A stretch of DNA of 64,000 bases from Sunxiuqinia indica (lineage in GTDB: Bacteria > Bacteroidota > Bacteroidia > Bacteroidales > Prolixibacteraceae), in assembly GCF_009847015.1 (NCBI RefSeq), contig NZ_WVEM01000018.1, positions 38,149-102,148 on the forward strand, given 5' to 3'. The position numbers and the translations under genes are program-made. The notes beneath the pieces are model-generated. The model was not told where the DNA came from. It worked only from the letters and a program-made list of their open reading frames with translations, and searched no databases. Shown in pieces: positions 47,444-57,400 of the stretch. The first letter of the stretch is position 1, and each line of letters begins with the position of its first letter.

Positions 47444-48235
47444 TTACCAGCTTCCACCTGCCCCGCCGCCGCCGAAGCCACCGCCGCCAAACCCGCCGAA
47501 ACCACCGCCGCCACTGGAGAAATTACCAAACGAGCCGCCATGACTACGACCAGAGCCCATCATGCCACCCATTAATAACCAAAATGGCAAACTGCTACCA
47601 CGACTGGTCGCACCGTAATATCGCTTTCGTCCGCGAAGAATTGGAACCACGAAAAAGAAGATCACAAAGAGGAAGATAATAACCCCCAGACCTCCGCCAC
47701 CTCCACCACTGGCTTTCTCATGGTATTCAGCTGCCGAAAATTCTCCCTTAGCCAATGATTTGATCACCTGTGTTCCTGCATGCAACCCACCATAAACATC
47801 GCCTTGTTTAAAGTGCGGAATCATTTCATAATCGACAATGTCGCGATTAGCGACAGCATCCGGAATTGCCCCTTCCAGACCATATCCTACAGCAACAAAT
47901 ACCTGTCCTTTCGAATCGCTGGTTTTGGGTTTGAATAGCACCACTACTCCGTTGCCTTTGTCCTTTTGTCCAACTCCCCACTCTTCACCTAATCGAAAAG
48001 CAAATTCTGATGCCGGATAGCCCCCCAGATCAGGAACAGTTACAATCGCGATTTGATTAGAAGTTTCGCGCGCAAATTGCTCCAACTCCATCTCCAATTG
48101 TTGCTCCTGTCCATTAGAAAGCACGTCGGCCATATCGTTGACCAACTGAGGAGGATTAGGCCGCTCAGGAATATCCTGCGCGAAAGAACTCAGCGAGATA
48201 AAAAGTGCTAGTATTATTGTGATTTTTTTTAACAT
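47444..48235 (-). CDS. TPM-domain (YgcG-like) membrane protein with Gly-rich tail
   Basis: A 263-residue protein. A signal peptide (1-20, ending SSFAQ) precedes the TPM phosphatase-like domain (about 25-160, with QLEMELEQFARETSNQIAIVTV). One membrane helix (about 183-203) follows, then a C-terminal tail nearly all Gly, Ser and Phe. Some TPM domains have phosphatase or chaperone-like roles, for example TLP18.3 in photosystem II repair. It closes the lemA-TPM-TPM unit, 6 bases after the previous gene. Confidence 0.88.
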   Translation of the reverse strand: MLKKITIILALFISLSSFAQDIPERPNPPQLVNDMADVLSNGQEQQLEMELEQFARETSNQIAIVTVPDLGGYPASEFAFRLGEEWGVGQKDKGNGVVVLFKPKTSDSKGQVFVAVGYGLEGAIPDAVANRDIVDYEMIPHFKQGDVYGGLHAGTQVIKSLAKGEFSAAEYHEKASGGGGGGLGVIIFLFVIFFFVVPILRGRKRYYGATSRGSSLPFWLLMGGMMGSGRSHGGSFGNFSSGGGGFGGFGGGGFGGGGAGGSW

Positions 48236-48241
48236 GCTTCT

Positions 48242-48682
48242 TTATTTTTTTCCGAATGAAATTTCATCGGACAATTCGTTAACGTCATCTGTTTGGTGAG
48301 GGAAATGCGATTTGAGTTGTTCTCCTGCCATTAAAATACCTTCGGCTAAACCAGCGGAAAACAGCCCCTCCTTGAACTTTGAAAGCATATGTGCTTTGAT
48401 CTTTTCCCAAAAGTCGTCAGGAACTTTGGCATTAAGTCCGGCATCGCCCAAAATGGCAAACTTTTTATCTTTCACTGCCAGATAAAACAAAACACCGTTG
48501 CGCAGTTCTGTTTTGTGCATCTCCAGTTTTCCAAACCAATAGGCGGCCCGATCGAGCACATCTTCAGGACACTTTCCCTCTACATGTAAACGAACTTCAC
48601 CGGAGGTATTTAACTCCGCTTTTTTGATTGCATCGGTGATCTGTTTCTTTTCTTCTTCGGTAAAAAATGATTGTGCTGACAT
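48242..48682 (-). CDS. TPM-domain protein, soluble
   Basis: A 146-residue protein that is mostly a TPM domain: FFTEEEKKQITDAIKKAELNTSGEV at the start (seen here as EEEKKQITDAI and TSGEVRLH) and GVLFYLAVKDKKFAILGDAGL at the centre. There is no signal peptide or membrane helix, in contrast to its downstream neighbour. It lies 21 bases after lemA and 6 bases before the larger TPM gene, as in many bacteria with this three-gene membrane module. Confidence 0.88.
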   Translation of the reverse strand: MSAQSFFTEEEKKQITDAIKKAELNTSGEVRLHVEGKCPEDVLDRAAYWFGKLEMHKTELRNGVLFYLAVKDKKFAILGDAGLNAKVPDDFWEKIKAHMLSKFKEGLFSAGLAEGILMAGEQLKSHFPHQTDDVNELSDEISFGKK

Positions 48683-48703
48683 CGGTTCTCCTTTTTTTAA
48701 CTT

Positions 48704-49297
48704 TTATTCAAAACTTACCTCTGGAGCCTTTTCGGCACCCTGTTCTGCTTCAAAATAAGCTTTCTTTTCGAAGCCGAACATATTGGCATACATATTTTTG
48801 GGGAATGAACGAATGTAGGTATTAAACGAGCGGGCACTCTCATTAAATTTCCGGCGCTCGACTGCAATACGATTTTCCGTTCCTTCCAGCTGAGCCTGTA
48901 AATCCAAAAAGTTCTGATTGGCTTTCAGATCGGGGTAGCGCTCAACAACCACCATCAAACGACTTAAGGCCGAGCTTAACCCCGATTGTGCCTGTTGAAA
49001 CTGCTGCAAACTTTGTTCATTCAGGTTTTCAGGATTCACATTTACTGAGGTTGCTTTCGAGCGGGCTTCAATTACCGATTCCAATGTCTCCCTTTCGTGG
49101 GATGCATAACCCTTTACTGTATTCACCAAGTTTGGAATCAGATCAGCACGCCGTTGGTAAACGTTTTCGACCTGAGCCCAGGCAGCATTAACCGACTCAT
49201 CTTTCGATACCATCGTATTATAAGTCCCTTTAAAGGAAGAGTAAATAATCAAAATAACTACTGCAATAACAGCTAGAACAATCCAAGTCTTCTTCAT
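48704..49297 (-). CDS. lemA: LemA-family membrane protein
   Basis: A 197-residue protein from ATG 49297; the longer open frame up to 49393 lacks homologous sequence and is not used. One membrane helix (about 4-21) is followed by the LemA coiled-coil bundle with VNAAWAQVENVYQRRADLIPNLVNTVKGY. It is the first gene of a three-gene unit with two TPM proteins. LemA proteins are linked to envelope stress or membrane proteostasis, but the mechanism is unknown. Confidence 0.93.
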   Translation of the reverse strand: MKKTWIVLAVIAVVILIIYSSFKGTYNTMVSKDESVNAAWAQVENVYQRRADLIPNLVNTVKGYASHERETLESVIEARSKATSVNVNPENLNEQSLQQFQQAQSGLSSALSRLMVVVERYPDLKANQNFLDLQAQLEGTENRIAVERRKFNESARSFNTYIRSFPKNMYANMFGFEKKAYFEAEQGAEKAPEVSFE

Positions 49298-49764
49298 GTG
49301 TTTATATTTTTTATTTTTAGTTTGTACAACTTCTGCATTCCACCGTAGTGCTTTCCTGTCGTGCGACAACGCATGGAACTCCAAGATAATCATCCTCCAA
49401 TATGAGCAAAATTTTGATCATGGTCTTTTCATTTAGCTATCGATTTAATGTCTCACAAATATGATAAAACCGGTCAAAAATCGCTTTCCATTATCGGGGA
49501 ATGTTACATTTTTGTCGTTGGGCTTGTTCTTTCAAAAGGTGAACCAAAAACACGTGTTTTGGCTGAAATGAAGAAAACCCGATACCCCCCGGAGCCATAA
49601 AAAAGAGAAGCTCAGTTCCGACCAGGCTTAAGTCAATAGATAACAGCGCGATACAGAAACAAAAATGCAAATGACCGAAATTTTGAATCACAAAATTCTG
49701 TTCTATGCCGACCAATCAGATTGTGCCATTTTGGCATCGAGGTCTATCGAGAACAATTATCGCC
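49298..49764. other. 467-base intergenic region, no gene seen
   Basis: Between lemA and the end of the kinase gene. A 74-codon minus-strand frame (49491-49715) has no recognisable feature and I do not call it. The lemA promoter must be here, but no consensus pair is evident. Confidence 0.5.
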
Positions 49765-51930
49765 TTAAGACTGAAGCGACTGATATTTCTTCAAAGTAAA
49801 AGAGAATTTACTACCTTTATCAACAACCGACTGAACTTGAATATTCCCACCATTTATCTCAACAAACTCTTTACATAGAATCAACCCTAAGCCGGATCCT
49901 TTTTCGTTGTTTGTGCCATAGGTTGATAAAAGATCGTTCCCATCAAATATTCGGGGAATATCGTCTTTTTTAATCCCAACCCCCGTATCGGTAATGCTCA
50001 CTTCATAAAACTCATCGTCCTTCGGTTGAACTCTCACCCAGATTTTGCCCTCTTTGGGGGTAAATTTCAAAGCGTTTGACAGCAAATTTCGAATAATAAG
50101 ATCAACCATATTTTGATCAGCAAAAACAAAAACACCATCTGATACTTCAGAATTCAGATCGATCGATTTTTGCTCGGCAATACGGGTATTTAGTATGATG
50201 TTATTTTTTACTATCAGGTTAAGCTTGAGCTTTTCGGGCTTAAATTGAATACTGTCCTTCTGTGTTTTAGCCCAAAGCAACAAGTTATCAAGCAAAAAAT
50301 AGGTGCCCTCAGCTTCATCCCTTAACTCCTCCAGTATTTGTGTTCGAAGTTCTTCAGTAAACATGTCAGGGAATTCAGCGAGCTGGCTAATCATGTCTTT
50401 AAACGCACCAATTGGGTTTCTTAAATCATGACCGATTATTGATAGAAATCTGTCTTTTGTCTGGTTTACCCGTATGAGTTCTTCATGCTGACTGAGTATC
50501 TGATCATTCTTCTGTTGCAACAACAAATTTGCCTTTTTCCTTGATCCGTTATAGACTAACGACAAAGCAATAACAATGACCAACAGGGCAATCGCAACTA
50601 TTAACGTACGAGCCTGAGACTTTTGCTTAATTAACTGCAAGTCCTTTATCTCGTTGTTTTTCTGAAGAAGTTCAATTTCATTTTCTTTATCTGCAATATC
50701 CAACTCAGCCCGATGCAATGCTAGCTGATGGGCCTGATTTTCTTTGCTCAATGAATCACTTATCGCAACATAGCTTTTATAATTCTTAAGTGATTCTGCA
50801 TAAAGGTTCATCCGTTCCAAAATCTGAGCCTGCAACAAATAAGCTTTTAAACTAAGCTCTCTTAATCCTACTTGCACTGACTTTTCGATACAGTATTCAG
50901 CATGCGTTCTGGCCTTCCGCAAGTTGCCTTCTTTCATGTCGACATAACCAAGAATGAGCTTTGCATTGATGACTCCTTCTTCCATTTCTGCACTTTGAAA
51001 TACTTTCAATGATTCATTGGCATATCGTCTGGCCGAATCTAGTTTTTCGATTTTTGAGTAGGTTTCGGCATACCCAACCTTTCCAACAGCAAGATAAAAC
51101 TCACTAATTTCATTGGTTTTTGCCAACTCAAATATCTGGTTGTAATATTTGAAAGCCATTTTATACTGGCTTTTATCTTTATAAATTTCTGCAATATTAT
51201 TGAGCACCACTACTTTCCCCAAAATATCTCCGCTCAACTCGTGTTTGCGAAGGGTTTTTCGGTAATATTCCAACGCTAAATCATACTCTTTCCAGGCATG
51301 ATAGTTTACCGCAATGTTGTTCAATATTCTTGCTGCAATGGATACATTGTCGGTCGATTCAAAATACAGCAGCGCTTCAATCATATTTTTAAGGCCACCA
51401 GCCCGATCTCCTTTATTCGTTAAAATTGAACCGATATTAAACTTTGCCCTTGCTTTCCATCCCGGCAAGTCGGCTTCTGTTGCAACCTGCAAGCTTTGCT
51501 TGAACAAGCTTAATGCTTCTTCATAATCTCCCGTATTCATGTGGTAGGCCGCTAAGGAGCTCAAGCCAATACTAATGTATTTCTGATTATTTAACGTCCT
51601 GGCAAGTTCCAATCCCGGAGTTAAATGCTTTCTCCCTTTTTGAAACTCCCCTGTAAAAATATATCCGGTTCCAATTAACAAATTAGCGTAACAAGACTGA
51701 TCATTCTGAATAGAATCACCCAAGATGACTAGTGAACGCTCGCCGTATTCTATTGACTTGACCGGAACGATATACATGTACTCTTCAGCAAGAGTAAGAT
51801 ATACGTCCACCAACTCAGCTCCTTCAAATTGGGGAACCAGAGCCTCTAAACTATCGATTTTTGATTTTTCTGACTGAGCATTATGCAAAAGGCCAGTGAG
51901 AAGAATAACAAGCAACAATATATGTCTCAA
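49765..51930 (-). CDS. TPR-containing sensor histidine kinase
   Basis: A 721-residue protein: signal peptide (about 1-20), at least seven tetratricopeptide repeats (about 40-400) that would lie in the periplasm, a coiled coil, one membrane helix (441-460), a HisKA domain with His501 in FLSIIGHDLRNPIG, and an HATPase domain with NLLSNALKF, DTGVGI and GSGLGLILCKEF. The ordinary HisKA layout predicts a separate regulator, but none is adjacent, so it is an orphan kinase. It follows the thioredoxin-like gene by 55 bases and has its own promoter. Confidence 0.93.
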   Translation of the reverse strand: MRHILLLVILLTGLLHNAQSEKSKIDSLEALVPQFEGAELVDVYLTLAEEYMYIVPVKSIEYGERSLVILGDSIQNDQSCYANLLIGTGYIFTGEFQKGRKHLTPGLELARTLNNQKYISIGLSSLAAYHMNTGDYEEALSLFKQSLQVATEADLPGWKARAKFNIGSILTNKGDRAGGLKNMIEALLYFESTDNVSIAARILNNIAVNYHAWKEYDLALEYYRKTLRKHELSGDILGKVVVLNNIAEIYKDKSQYKMAFKYYNQIFELAKTNEISEFYLAVGKVGYAETYSKIEKLDSARRYANESLKVFQSAEMEEGVINAKLILGYVDMKEGNLRKARTHAEYCIEKSVQVGLRELSLKAYLLQAQILERMNLYAESLKNYKSYVAISDSLSKENQAHQLALHRAELDIADKENEIELLQKNNEIKDLQLIKQKSQARTLIVAIALLVIVIALSLVYNGSRKKANLLLQQKNDQILSQHEELIRVNQTKDRFLSIIGHDLRNPIGAFKDMISQLAEFPDMFTEELRTQILEELRDEAEGTYFLLDNLLLWAKTQKDSIQFKPEKLKLNLIVKNNIILNTRIAEQKSIDLNSEVSDGVFVFADQNMVDLIIRNLLSNALKFTPKEGKIWVRVQPKDDEFYEVSITDTGVGIKKDDIPRIFDGNDLLSTYGTNNEKGSGLGLILCKEFVEINGGNIQVQSVVDKGSKFSFTLKKYQSLQS

Positions 51931-51953
51931 TGTAAAGGCTTTTGTTTGATAAG

Positions 51954-51984
51954 TAAAATTAGCCTTATTTATGAGTTTGTCAAA
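51954..51984 (-). promoter_or_regulatory. candidate promoter of the TPR kinase gene
   Basis: On the minus strand TTTG (51981-51984) and TAATTTTA (51954-51961) are 19 bases apart. The second box deviates only at its last base. It would give a leader of under 20 bases. Confidence 0.4.
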
Positions 51985-51985
51985 A

Positions 51986-52321
51986 TTATTTATTAAACAT
52001 TAAACGATACGGACGGGCAATCTCATCCTCCAGTTCGGCAAGGCCAAAACTACGGCTTTTGCGAAGGTATTCACGCCCTCCGAATACAAGCTGAATCGCT
52101 GGCACTGCGAATATCCTATTTTGTGCCGATAGTTCAGGAGCCGTGTTTAAGTTGATATAAAACAATTTGATCTTCGGGAAATTGGCACTCAACAATTCTT
52201 CAATTTTAGGTTTCAGAACTTTACAAACCTGACATTCATCGGTAGAGAAATAAAATAACAGCGCCTGTTCTTTTCGAATCAGCTCGTTATATTCTTCGAG
52301 TGTCTTTACAGGTGTATACAT
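51986..52321 (-). CDS. thioredoxin-like protein
   Basis: A 111-residue thioredoxin-fold protein without signal peptide. The redox motif is CQVC (Cys30 and Cys33, FSTDECQVCKVLKP) instead of CGPC. Cytoplasmic disulfide reduction or thiol transfer is likely; the partner is unknown. It starts immediately after the CoA-binding gene's stop and is the last gene of the porU-porV-ispF run before the kinase. Confidence 0.88.
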   Translation of the reverse strand: MYTPVKTLEEYNELIRKEQALLFYFSTDECQVCKVLKPKIEELLSANFPKIKLFYINLNTAPELSAQNRIFAVPAIQLVFGGREYLRKSRSFGLAELEDEIARPYRLMFNK

Positions 52322-52687
52322 TTAGTAGGCTCTAATACTCAACAACACCAAGGTACAAGCTTCCTGAACTTCAATGCCATTGTCTGCCAATTGAGCAGCA
52401 AGTTCATCATTCTCAGTTCCCGGATTAAAAATCACACGCCGGGGTTTTAAGTCGATCAAGTAATCATAATATCCGGACTGATGACGAGACCCAACATAGA
52501 GTGTTACTGTATCGAGGTCATCATACAATAACTTGCCAGTATCAAACTCAACATCATCAACCCGGCCAGCTCTCGGAGCAATGGCAACTACCGGATGCTG
52601 ATGCTTTCTCAAAGCCTTGATCGCTTTGTTGGAATATCTTTCAGGCTTCTCACTCGCACCAATTACCAATGTCTTTTTTTTCATCAT
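52322..52687 (-). CDS. CoA-binding domain protein
   Basis: A 121-residue protein with the small Rossmann fold of CoA_binding_2 proteins: KTLVIGASEKPERYSNKAI at the start and VIFNPGTENDELAAQL near the middle. It is the family represented by YccU, whose role is unknown though some members bind CoA or related nucleotides. It overlaps ispF by 4 bases and abuts the thioredoxin gene. Confidence 0.88.
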   Translation of the reverse strand: MMKKKTLVIGASEKPERYSNKAIKALRKHQHPVVAIAPRAGRVDDVEFDTGKLLYDDLDTVTLYVGSRHQSGYYDYLIDLKPRRVIFNPGTENDELAAQLADNGIEVQEACTLVLLSIRAY

Positions 52688-53169
52688 GTCTTTTTCAACA
52701 GTAAAACAACCGCATGAGCAGAGATTCCTTCTTCACGCCCTTCAAAGCCTAATTTTTCAGTGGTGGTAGCTTTTATTGAAATTGATTCGGCATCGGATTG
52801 AAGCACCTCAGTAAGCGCTTTTTCCATTGCCGGAATATGATTCATCAACTTGGGTTTTTGAGCAGCAATTGTAATATCGGCATTACCTAACACATAACCT
52901 TTTGATTCAATCAGATCCTTTACTTTAGCCAACAGCTTTTTACTATCAATATTTTTGTAGTCAGCTGAATTATCCGGAAAGTGAAACCCAATGTCGCGAA
53001 GTTTTACAGCACCCAACATGGCATCGCAAAGCGCATGAATCAACACATCGCCATCTGAATGAGCAACGGTTCCTTTATCGTGCTTAATTTGAACACCACC
53101 TAGCCAAAGGCTTTCTCCATCCGCCATTTGGTGCACATCGTAGCCATAACCGATACGAAAAGGGTTCAT
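52684..53169 (-). CDS. ispF: 2-C-methyl-D-erythritol 2,4-cyclodiphosphate synthase
   Basis: A 161-residue enzyme of the MEP pathway, which makes the precursors of all isoprenoids. Zinc ligands are Asp11 and His13 (DVH) and His45 (DVLIHALCDA). The ATTTEKLGFEGREEGI segment forms the substrate pocket. Length is standard. It overlaps porV and the CoA-binding gene by 4 bases each. Placing isoprenoid synthesis with T9SS genes is known in some Bacteroidota and is likely only a matter of operon history. Confidence 0.97.
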   Translation of the reverse strand: MNPFRIGYGYDVHQMADGESLWLGGVQIKHDKGTVAHSDGDVLIHALCDAMLGAVKLRDIGFHFPDNSADYKNIDSKKLLAKVKDLIESKGYVLGNADITIAAQKPKLMNHIPAMEKALTEVLQSDAESISIKATTTEKLGFEGREEGISAHAVVLLLKKT

Positions 53170-54317
53170 CGTCGTTGATTACTAAACGATTCGAAATCAA
53201 ACGAAAGTGTAAATCTCAGGGTATTTGCCAACGGATGATTTTGCTCCGTAGGCATGAGGTACGAAAAGTCCAATGCAAATACATTCAACTTTAGTCCTGC
53301 TCCGGCAGAAAAATATTTTCTGTTACCCTTATTCTCGTGCTCATAAAAATATCCGGCACGTAAGGCAAATTGCTTGTTGTACCAGTATTCGGCACCAAAG
53401 GAAAGGTTAACTTCCTGAAGTTCTTCTGAAAATCCGCCCGGGGCATCGCTAAATGAACTAAATATACCCGCAATAGGAGACTTATCTTCACCATAACGAT
53501 CGCCGAAAATACCGACAGTATCCAACGCTGGCGTTGGAACAAGTAGTTTATTAATGTCAAAATAAAAACCAATGGTATTATACCTATCCATTTCGGTTTT
53601 ATAACCAACCCCTAATCTTAAGTTTGTAGGAATAAAATCTTTCTGTTCACCATCAGTATACGATATCTTACTACCAATATTAGTGATTGCAACACCTGCT
53701 GAAATAGTTGATTCTTTGCGATTCACCCTCATTTCATTTTGGTAATAAAAAGAGATATCAGCAGCATATGAATTTCCCGGTGTAATTCCTTCCTGTCCGG
53801 GAGCCAAATCAGAATGAATGTACCGCAACGCAACAGATCCTGAAAAGTAGTCGGATAACAAACGGGTATAGGCTACATCAAATGCAAATTCGTTCGGACT
53901 TTGTGTTCCCTGAAATGTACCTTCATTGCTCATAAAAGAAATATCACCCAACGAAAAATAACGAAGAGAGGCACTAAACGATTGCAAGTCATCTAACTTT
54001 TTATGACCAACCAAGTAAGCCACATTAATATCATCAACCAGATTTCGTAACCAAGGAGTGTATGATAAGGCAACACCCATTTCACTTTCGATGAAAGCAT
54101 ATTTTGCGGCATTCCAGTGCTGAGAGTTCATATCAGGTGTTGTAGCAACACCAACATCTCCCATAGCACCAGCACGCGAGTCGGGAGCAATTTGAAGAAA
54201 TGGCACCCCCGTTAAAATTGTATTAGCACCTGTTGTCGAATTTGTTTGAGCAAAAGTTTTGTTTGTCAATAAACCTAGTCCAATTAAGGTTATAAGAACC
54301 ACGAATCGTCTTTCCAT
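53166..54317 (-). CDS. porV: T9SS outer-membrane protein PorV (LptO)
   Basis: A 383-residue FadL-type beta-barrel with a signal peptide (about 1-23, ending TFAQ). The N-terminal AGAMGDVGVATTPDMNSQHWNAAKYAF is the PorV/PorQ signature (parts AGAMGDVGVA and NSQHWNAAKY). The C-terminus LANTLRFTLSFDFESF is a barrel-end strand. PorV shuttles T9SS cargo and partners PorU at the attachment complex. It follows porU by 115 bases and overlaps ispF by 4 bases. Confidence 0.94.
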   Translation of the reverse strand: MERRFVVLITLIGLGLLTNKTFAQTNSTTGANTILTGVPFLQIAPDSRAGAMGDVGVATTPDMNSQHWNAAKYAFIESEMGVALSYTPWLRNLVDDINVAYLVGHKKLDDLQSFSASLRYFSLGDISFMSNEGTFQGTQSPNEFAFDVAYTRLLSDYFSGSVALRYIHSDLAPGQEGITPGNSYAADISFYYQNEMRVNRKESTISAGVAITNIGSKISYTDGEQKDFIPTNLRLGVGYKTEMDRYNTIGFYFDINKLLVPTPALDTVGIFGDRYGEDKSPIAGIFSSFSDAPGGFSEELQEVNLSFGAEYWYNKQFALRAGYFYEHENKGNRKYFSAGAGLKLNVFALDFSYLMPTEQNHPLANTLRFTLSFDFESFSNQRR

Positions 54318-54432
54318 TATTTCTGTTTCAAAAAATTGAGTTGCAAATATATATCATTGCAGCAGAGTTACCAAGCTGCAAGCACAAGATTGAAAACGTA
54401 AAGAATTCTTAAAAAGTATGTATTTGTCAATA

Positions 54433-57400
54433 CTAATATCTGGAAATAATAATTTTACCTGATTTACTGGCAGAATATCCATCGTTGGCGATAATCGTTA
54501 CGCGATATAAATAAGCGCCATTTCTGATTAATAACTGGTTGTTGTTGATTTGCCATTTCATGGGTAAGCTTTTGGCACCACTTGACGCCAATTGCTGCTC
54601 CAACACTTCGACGAGACTCCCCGAGAAATTAAAAACCTCCAACTTGGCATCGAAGGATTCGTCTGGTCGGTTATGTGTAAAAACAATATTAGTAAATTCG
54701 GTAGCCGGATTCGGATAGGCTTCCACTTCTACAATTTCAAGCTTCTCGTCCACCACAAATTGAATTTCAACCTCTGTTGAATTATTGAGTACATCCCAAA
54801 CTTTAAGTTTCAAGGTGTGCTCTCCAACTGACAAGCCATTAAGAGGATAGATGATCTGTCCTTTTTTATAACTATCCTTTTCGCTTAAATAATAATCATT
54901 CAGCACCCGGATATTTGAATAATCATTGTCCAAAATAGCCGTAATATCATGACCAATGCCCACTCCAATCGTATTAATTCCGTTTTCATCTTCCACATCA
55001 GCTATTAGAATTGAGTTTTTGCCAACCTCGTCTCCTGATTGAAAATTTTCATCATTTAAATACAAATTGACATTCGGTCCCTGGCTGTCATTGATTGTGT
55101 TATTTGAAGCACCTCCAATATAAAAATTCTCCAAAACGCCCTGAGCATCGACCTCTCCATTATTGGCATAATAAGAAATCTTCCCTTCGTCCACTGCATA
55201 CGAGATATCTTTGGGAACAATGAAAGTAAATTCAAATTTTCCACCGGACACTGTAGTTATCCCTTTATAAATAATGCGATCCTGAACCTTAAAATTGAAT
55301 GGGTTCTCTCCTCCATTACCAAATGTTTCAACATCATATTCTTTGTCGTAAACGTCAATAACTAAATCACCTTCAAAATCGGCGAGCAATGCACCGGTCT
55401 GATCGGCCACCTGACCTGTTATTGTTACTATAGACAATGAACCAATCGTATCTGTCATCTGATCAACCTGAACACCATTAATTGTTTTCGTTTGAACCTG
55501 ATATTTCGGGAACGCCAAACTCAGCGCAGGATCAGCAAGCAGTGTGAAATTTCGTTTATTAATTCCGGTATTAATTCCATTTTTTGAAAGTCGTAACACA
55601 TCTCCCATCCGGAGTTTTTCCCCATTTTCATCCTGACTAAACACATGTTCATAGAATTCCTTATTTATAACAAAATTAGGACCTGAGTAAACTACCCGAG
55701 TGGTACTAAACAATCCGATACCTCCTCCATTGGGATTAAAAAGGATATGCTCACCTCCCGAATTTTCTTCATCATCGAATCGACTAATTTCGCATGTAGC
55801 AGTCACAAAAATTGGCAGCCTATTGTAATTCGACCACTTATCGATGTCTGTTGTTCCAAGAACTTTTTCATCAGCCATCGAACTTTCACTAGCATGTCCG
55901 GTATAATTTAAAATCAAAGCTCCTTCTTTTACCCGATTGTTGATTGCTTCGGTAACCCCGGGATAACGATCGCCAGCAGTTGTAGACTTTTCCTCGAAAG
56001 CATCAAAATATATTTTGTCGGTATAAAATGCCGGATTCTTTTCATTAACAATATCAGCCAATTGATTGGCCTGCCTCATGTGTGTGCTGTTATCTTCATC
56101 GTCTCCAATTAAACAAACTACATTTCGCCACTCCCCTAAAGCAGCAGTGTTTGCATAACTTTTTATTTTTGAAACCACAATCTGGGCTTCGGTAGCTGTT
56201 TTAACAGGAAGTCGCCCAATTCCCAAATCAATTTTTCCACTATATTCACCTTCGCCATCATCCAGCAGTACAAAGAAATCGTCTGTTACAAATGACGAAG
56301 TTGGCACTAACGAGTTCGGCGATTGGTAAGTTAGAATGAAATTATTTGCTTCACCACTTACATTTTTATTATCAAAACTTCCGTCGCCAAATAACAAAAC
56401 ATACTTTAACGATGATCCGGGCTTATCATACAGCATTTTCAGAAAATTCCGGATTCCCGCAACATCAGGCGCTCCACCTGAAAATTCGTTGTATATTTTG
56501 GAGGGCGTTACGATTTGAGTTGATAACTGATCCGTTGCTTGATGAAACTCTGCCAACTCAGTGGCTTCATTCAAAAAGTCAGGATGTGAAACAATAATCA
56601 TATCCATCCCGGAAAGTTGGTGTAAGTCCTGATTGTCAACCGCTGTAACATATTCAGGTTCGGGCAGGTTTCCATTGGTTTTAAACGCTACAAACTCATG
56701 CAAAGATTCAGTTTCAATTTTAAAAGATGTTTGATTTCCACTAATCGAAAAAGGCATCGATACAGGATTCGTATAGTCAGTGACGTCCCAAATTTTAAGG
56801 TTGGCGCCGGAAGCCGACAGATTAAACTGAGTCACCCGATTTTCGCCAACACTTTCAATATCCCTAAACAATAATTGATCATCAACGTCAAGCGTACGTT
56901 TATAATTTATAGTAATGTAATCCAACCATGCATTGGTGTTGCTACTAGCTGCCACATACTTCAAATCCACTTTCAGCGAATTTGTCGGATTGCTAAGCTC
57001 GTATTCATTACTTTCCAGGTCCGCATGAAGAACTATCGGATCAGTCGTATTAACCGGTGAAAAGTTTAGTGCATCAACCGAAGAATTATTCATCTTCACC
57101 TCCATCTTGGAGCTACTGCCCGAACGACCGGCCGCCTCAATATCTATCTTTGCAGATTCTCCATCAACAATATTTTCCAATTTCAGGGTAACTGATTTGG
57201 TTTGACCATTAATGAACTTTTCTCCAAACCATCGCCTTCCTGATTTAATCAGGTTATGCTCTTCCGACTCATGAAACACATGCTCATCAGAATAATTAAC
57301 CTGATTTGTAGCCACAGCACTCACAACTTGTGCTTCCTCAACGTTCTTTTCACTTCCTTGGTCGCTCAAGAAGTAATACGCATAGTCTGAATAGTCATTT

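Noticed and set aside
49491..49715. 74-codon minus-strand ORF upstream of lemA
   Set aside because: No motif, no clear promoter, low-complexity surroundings.
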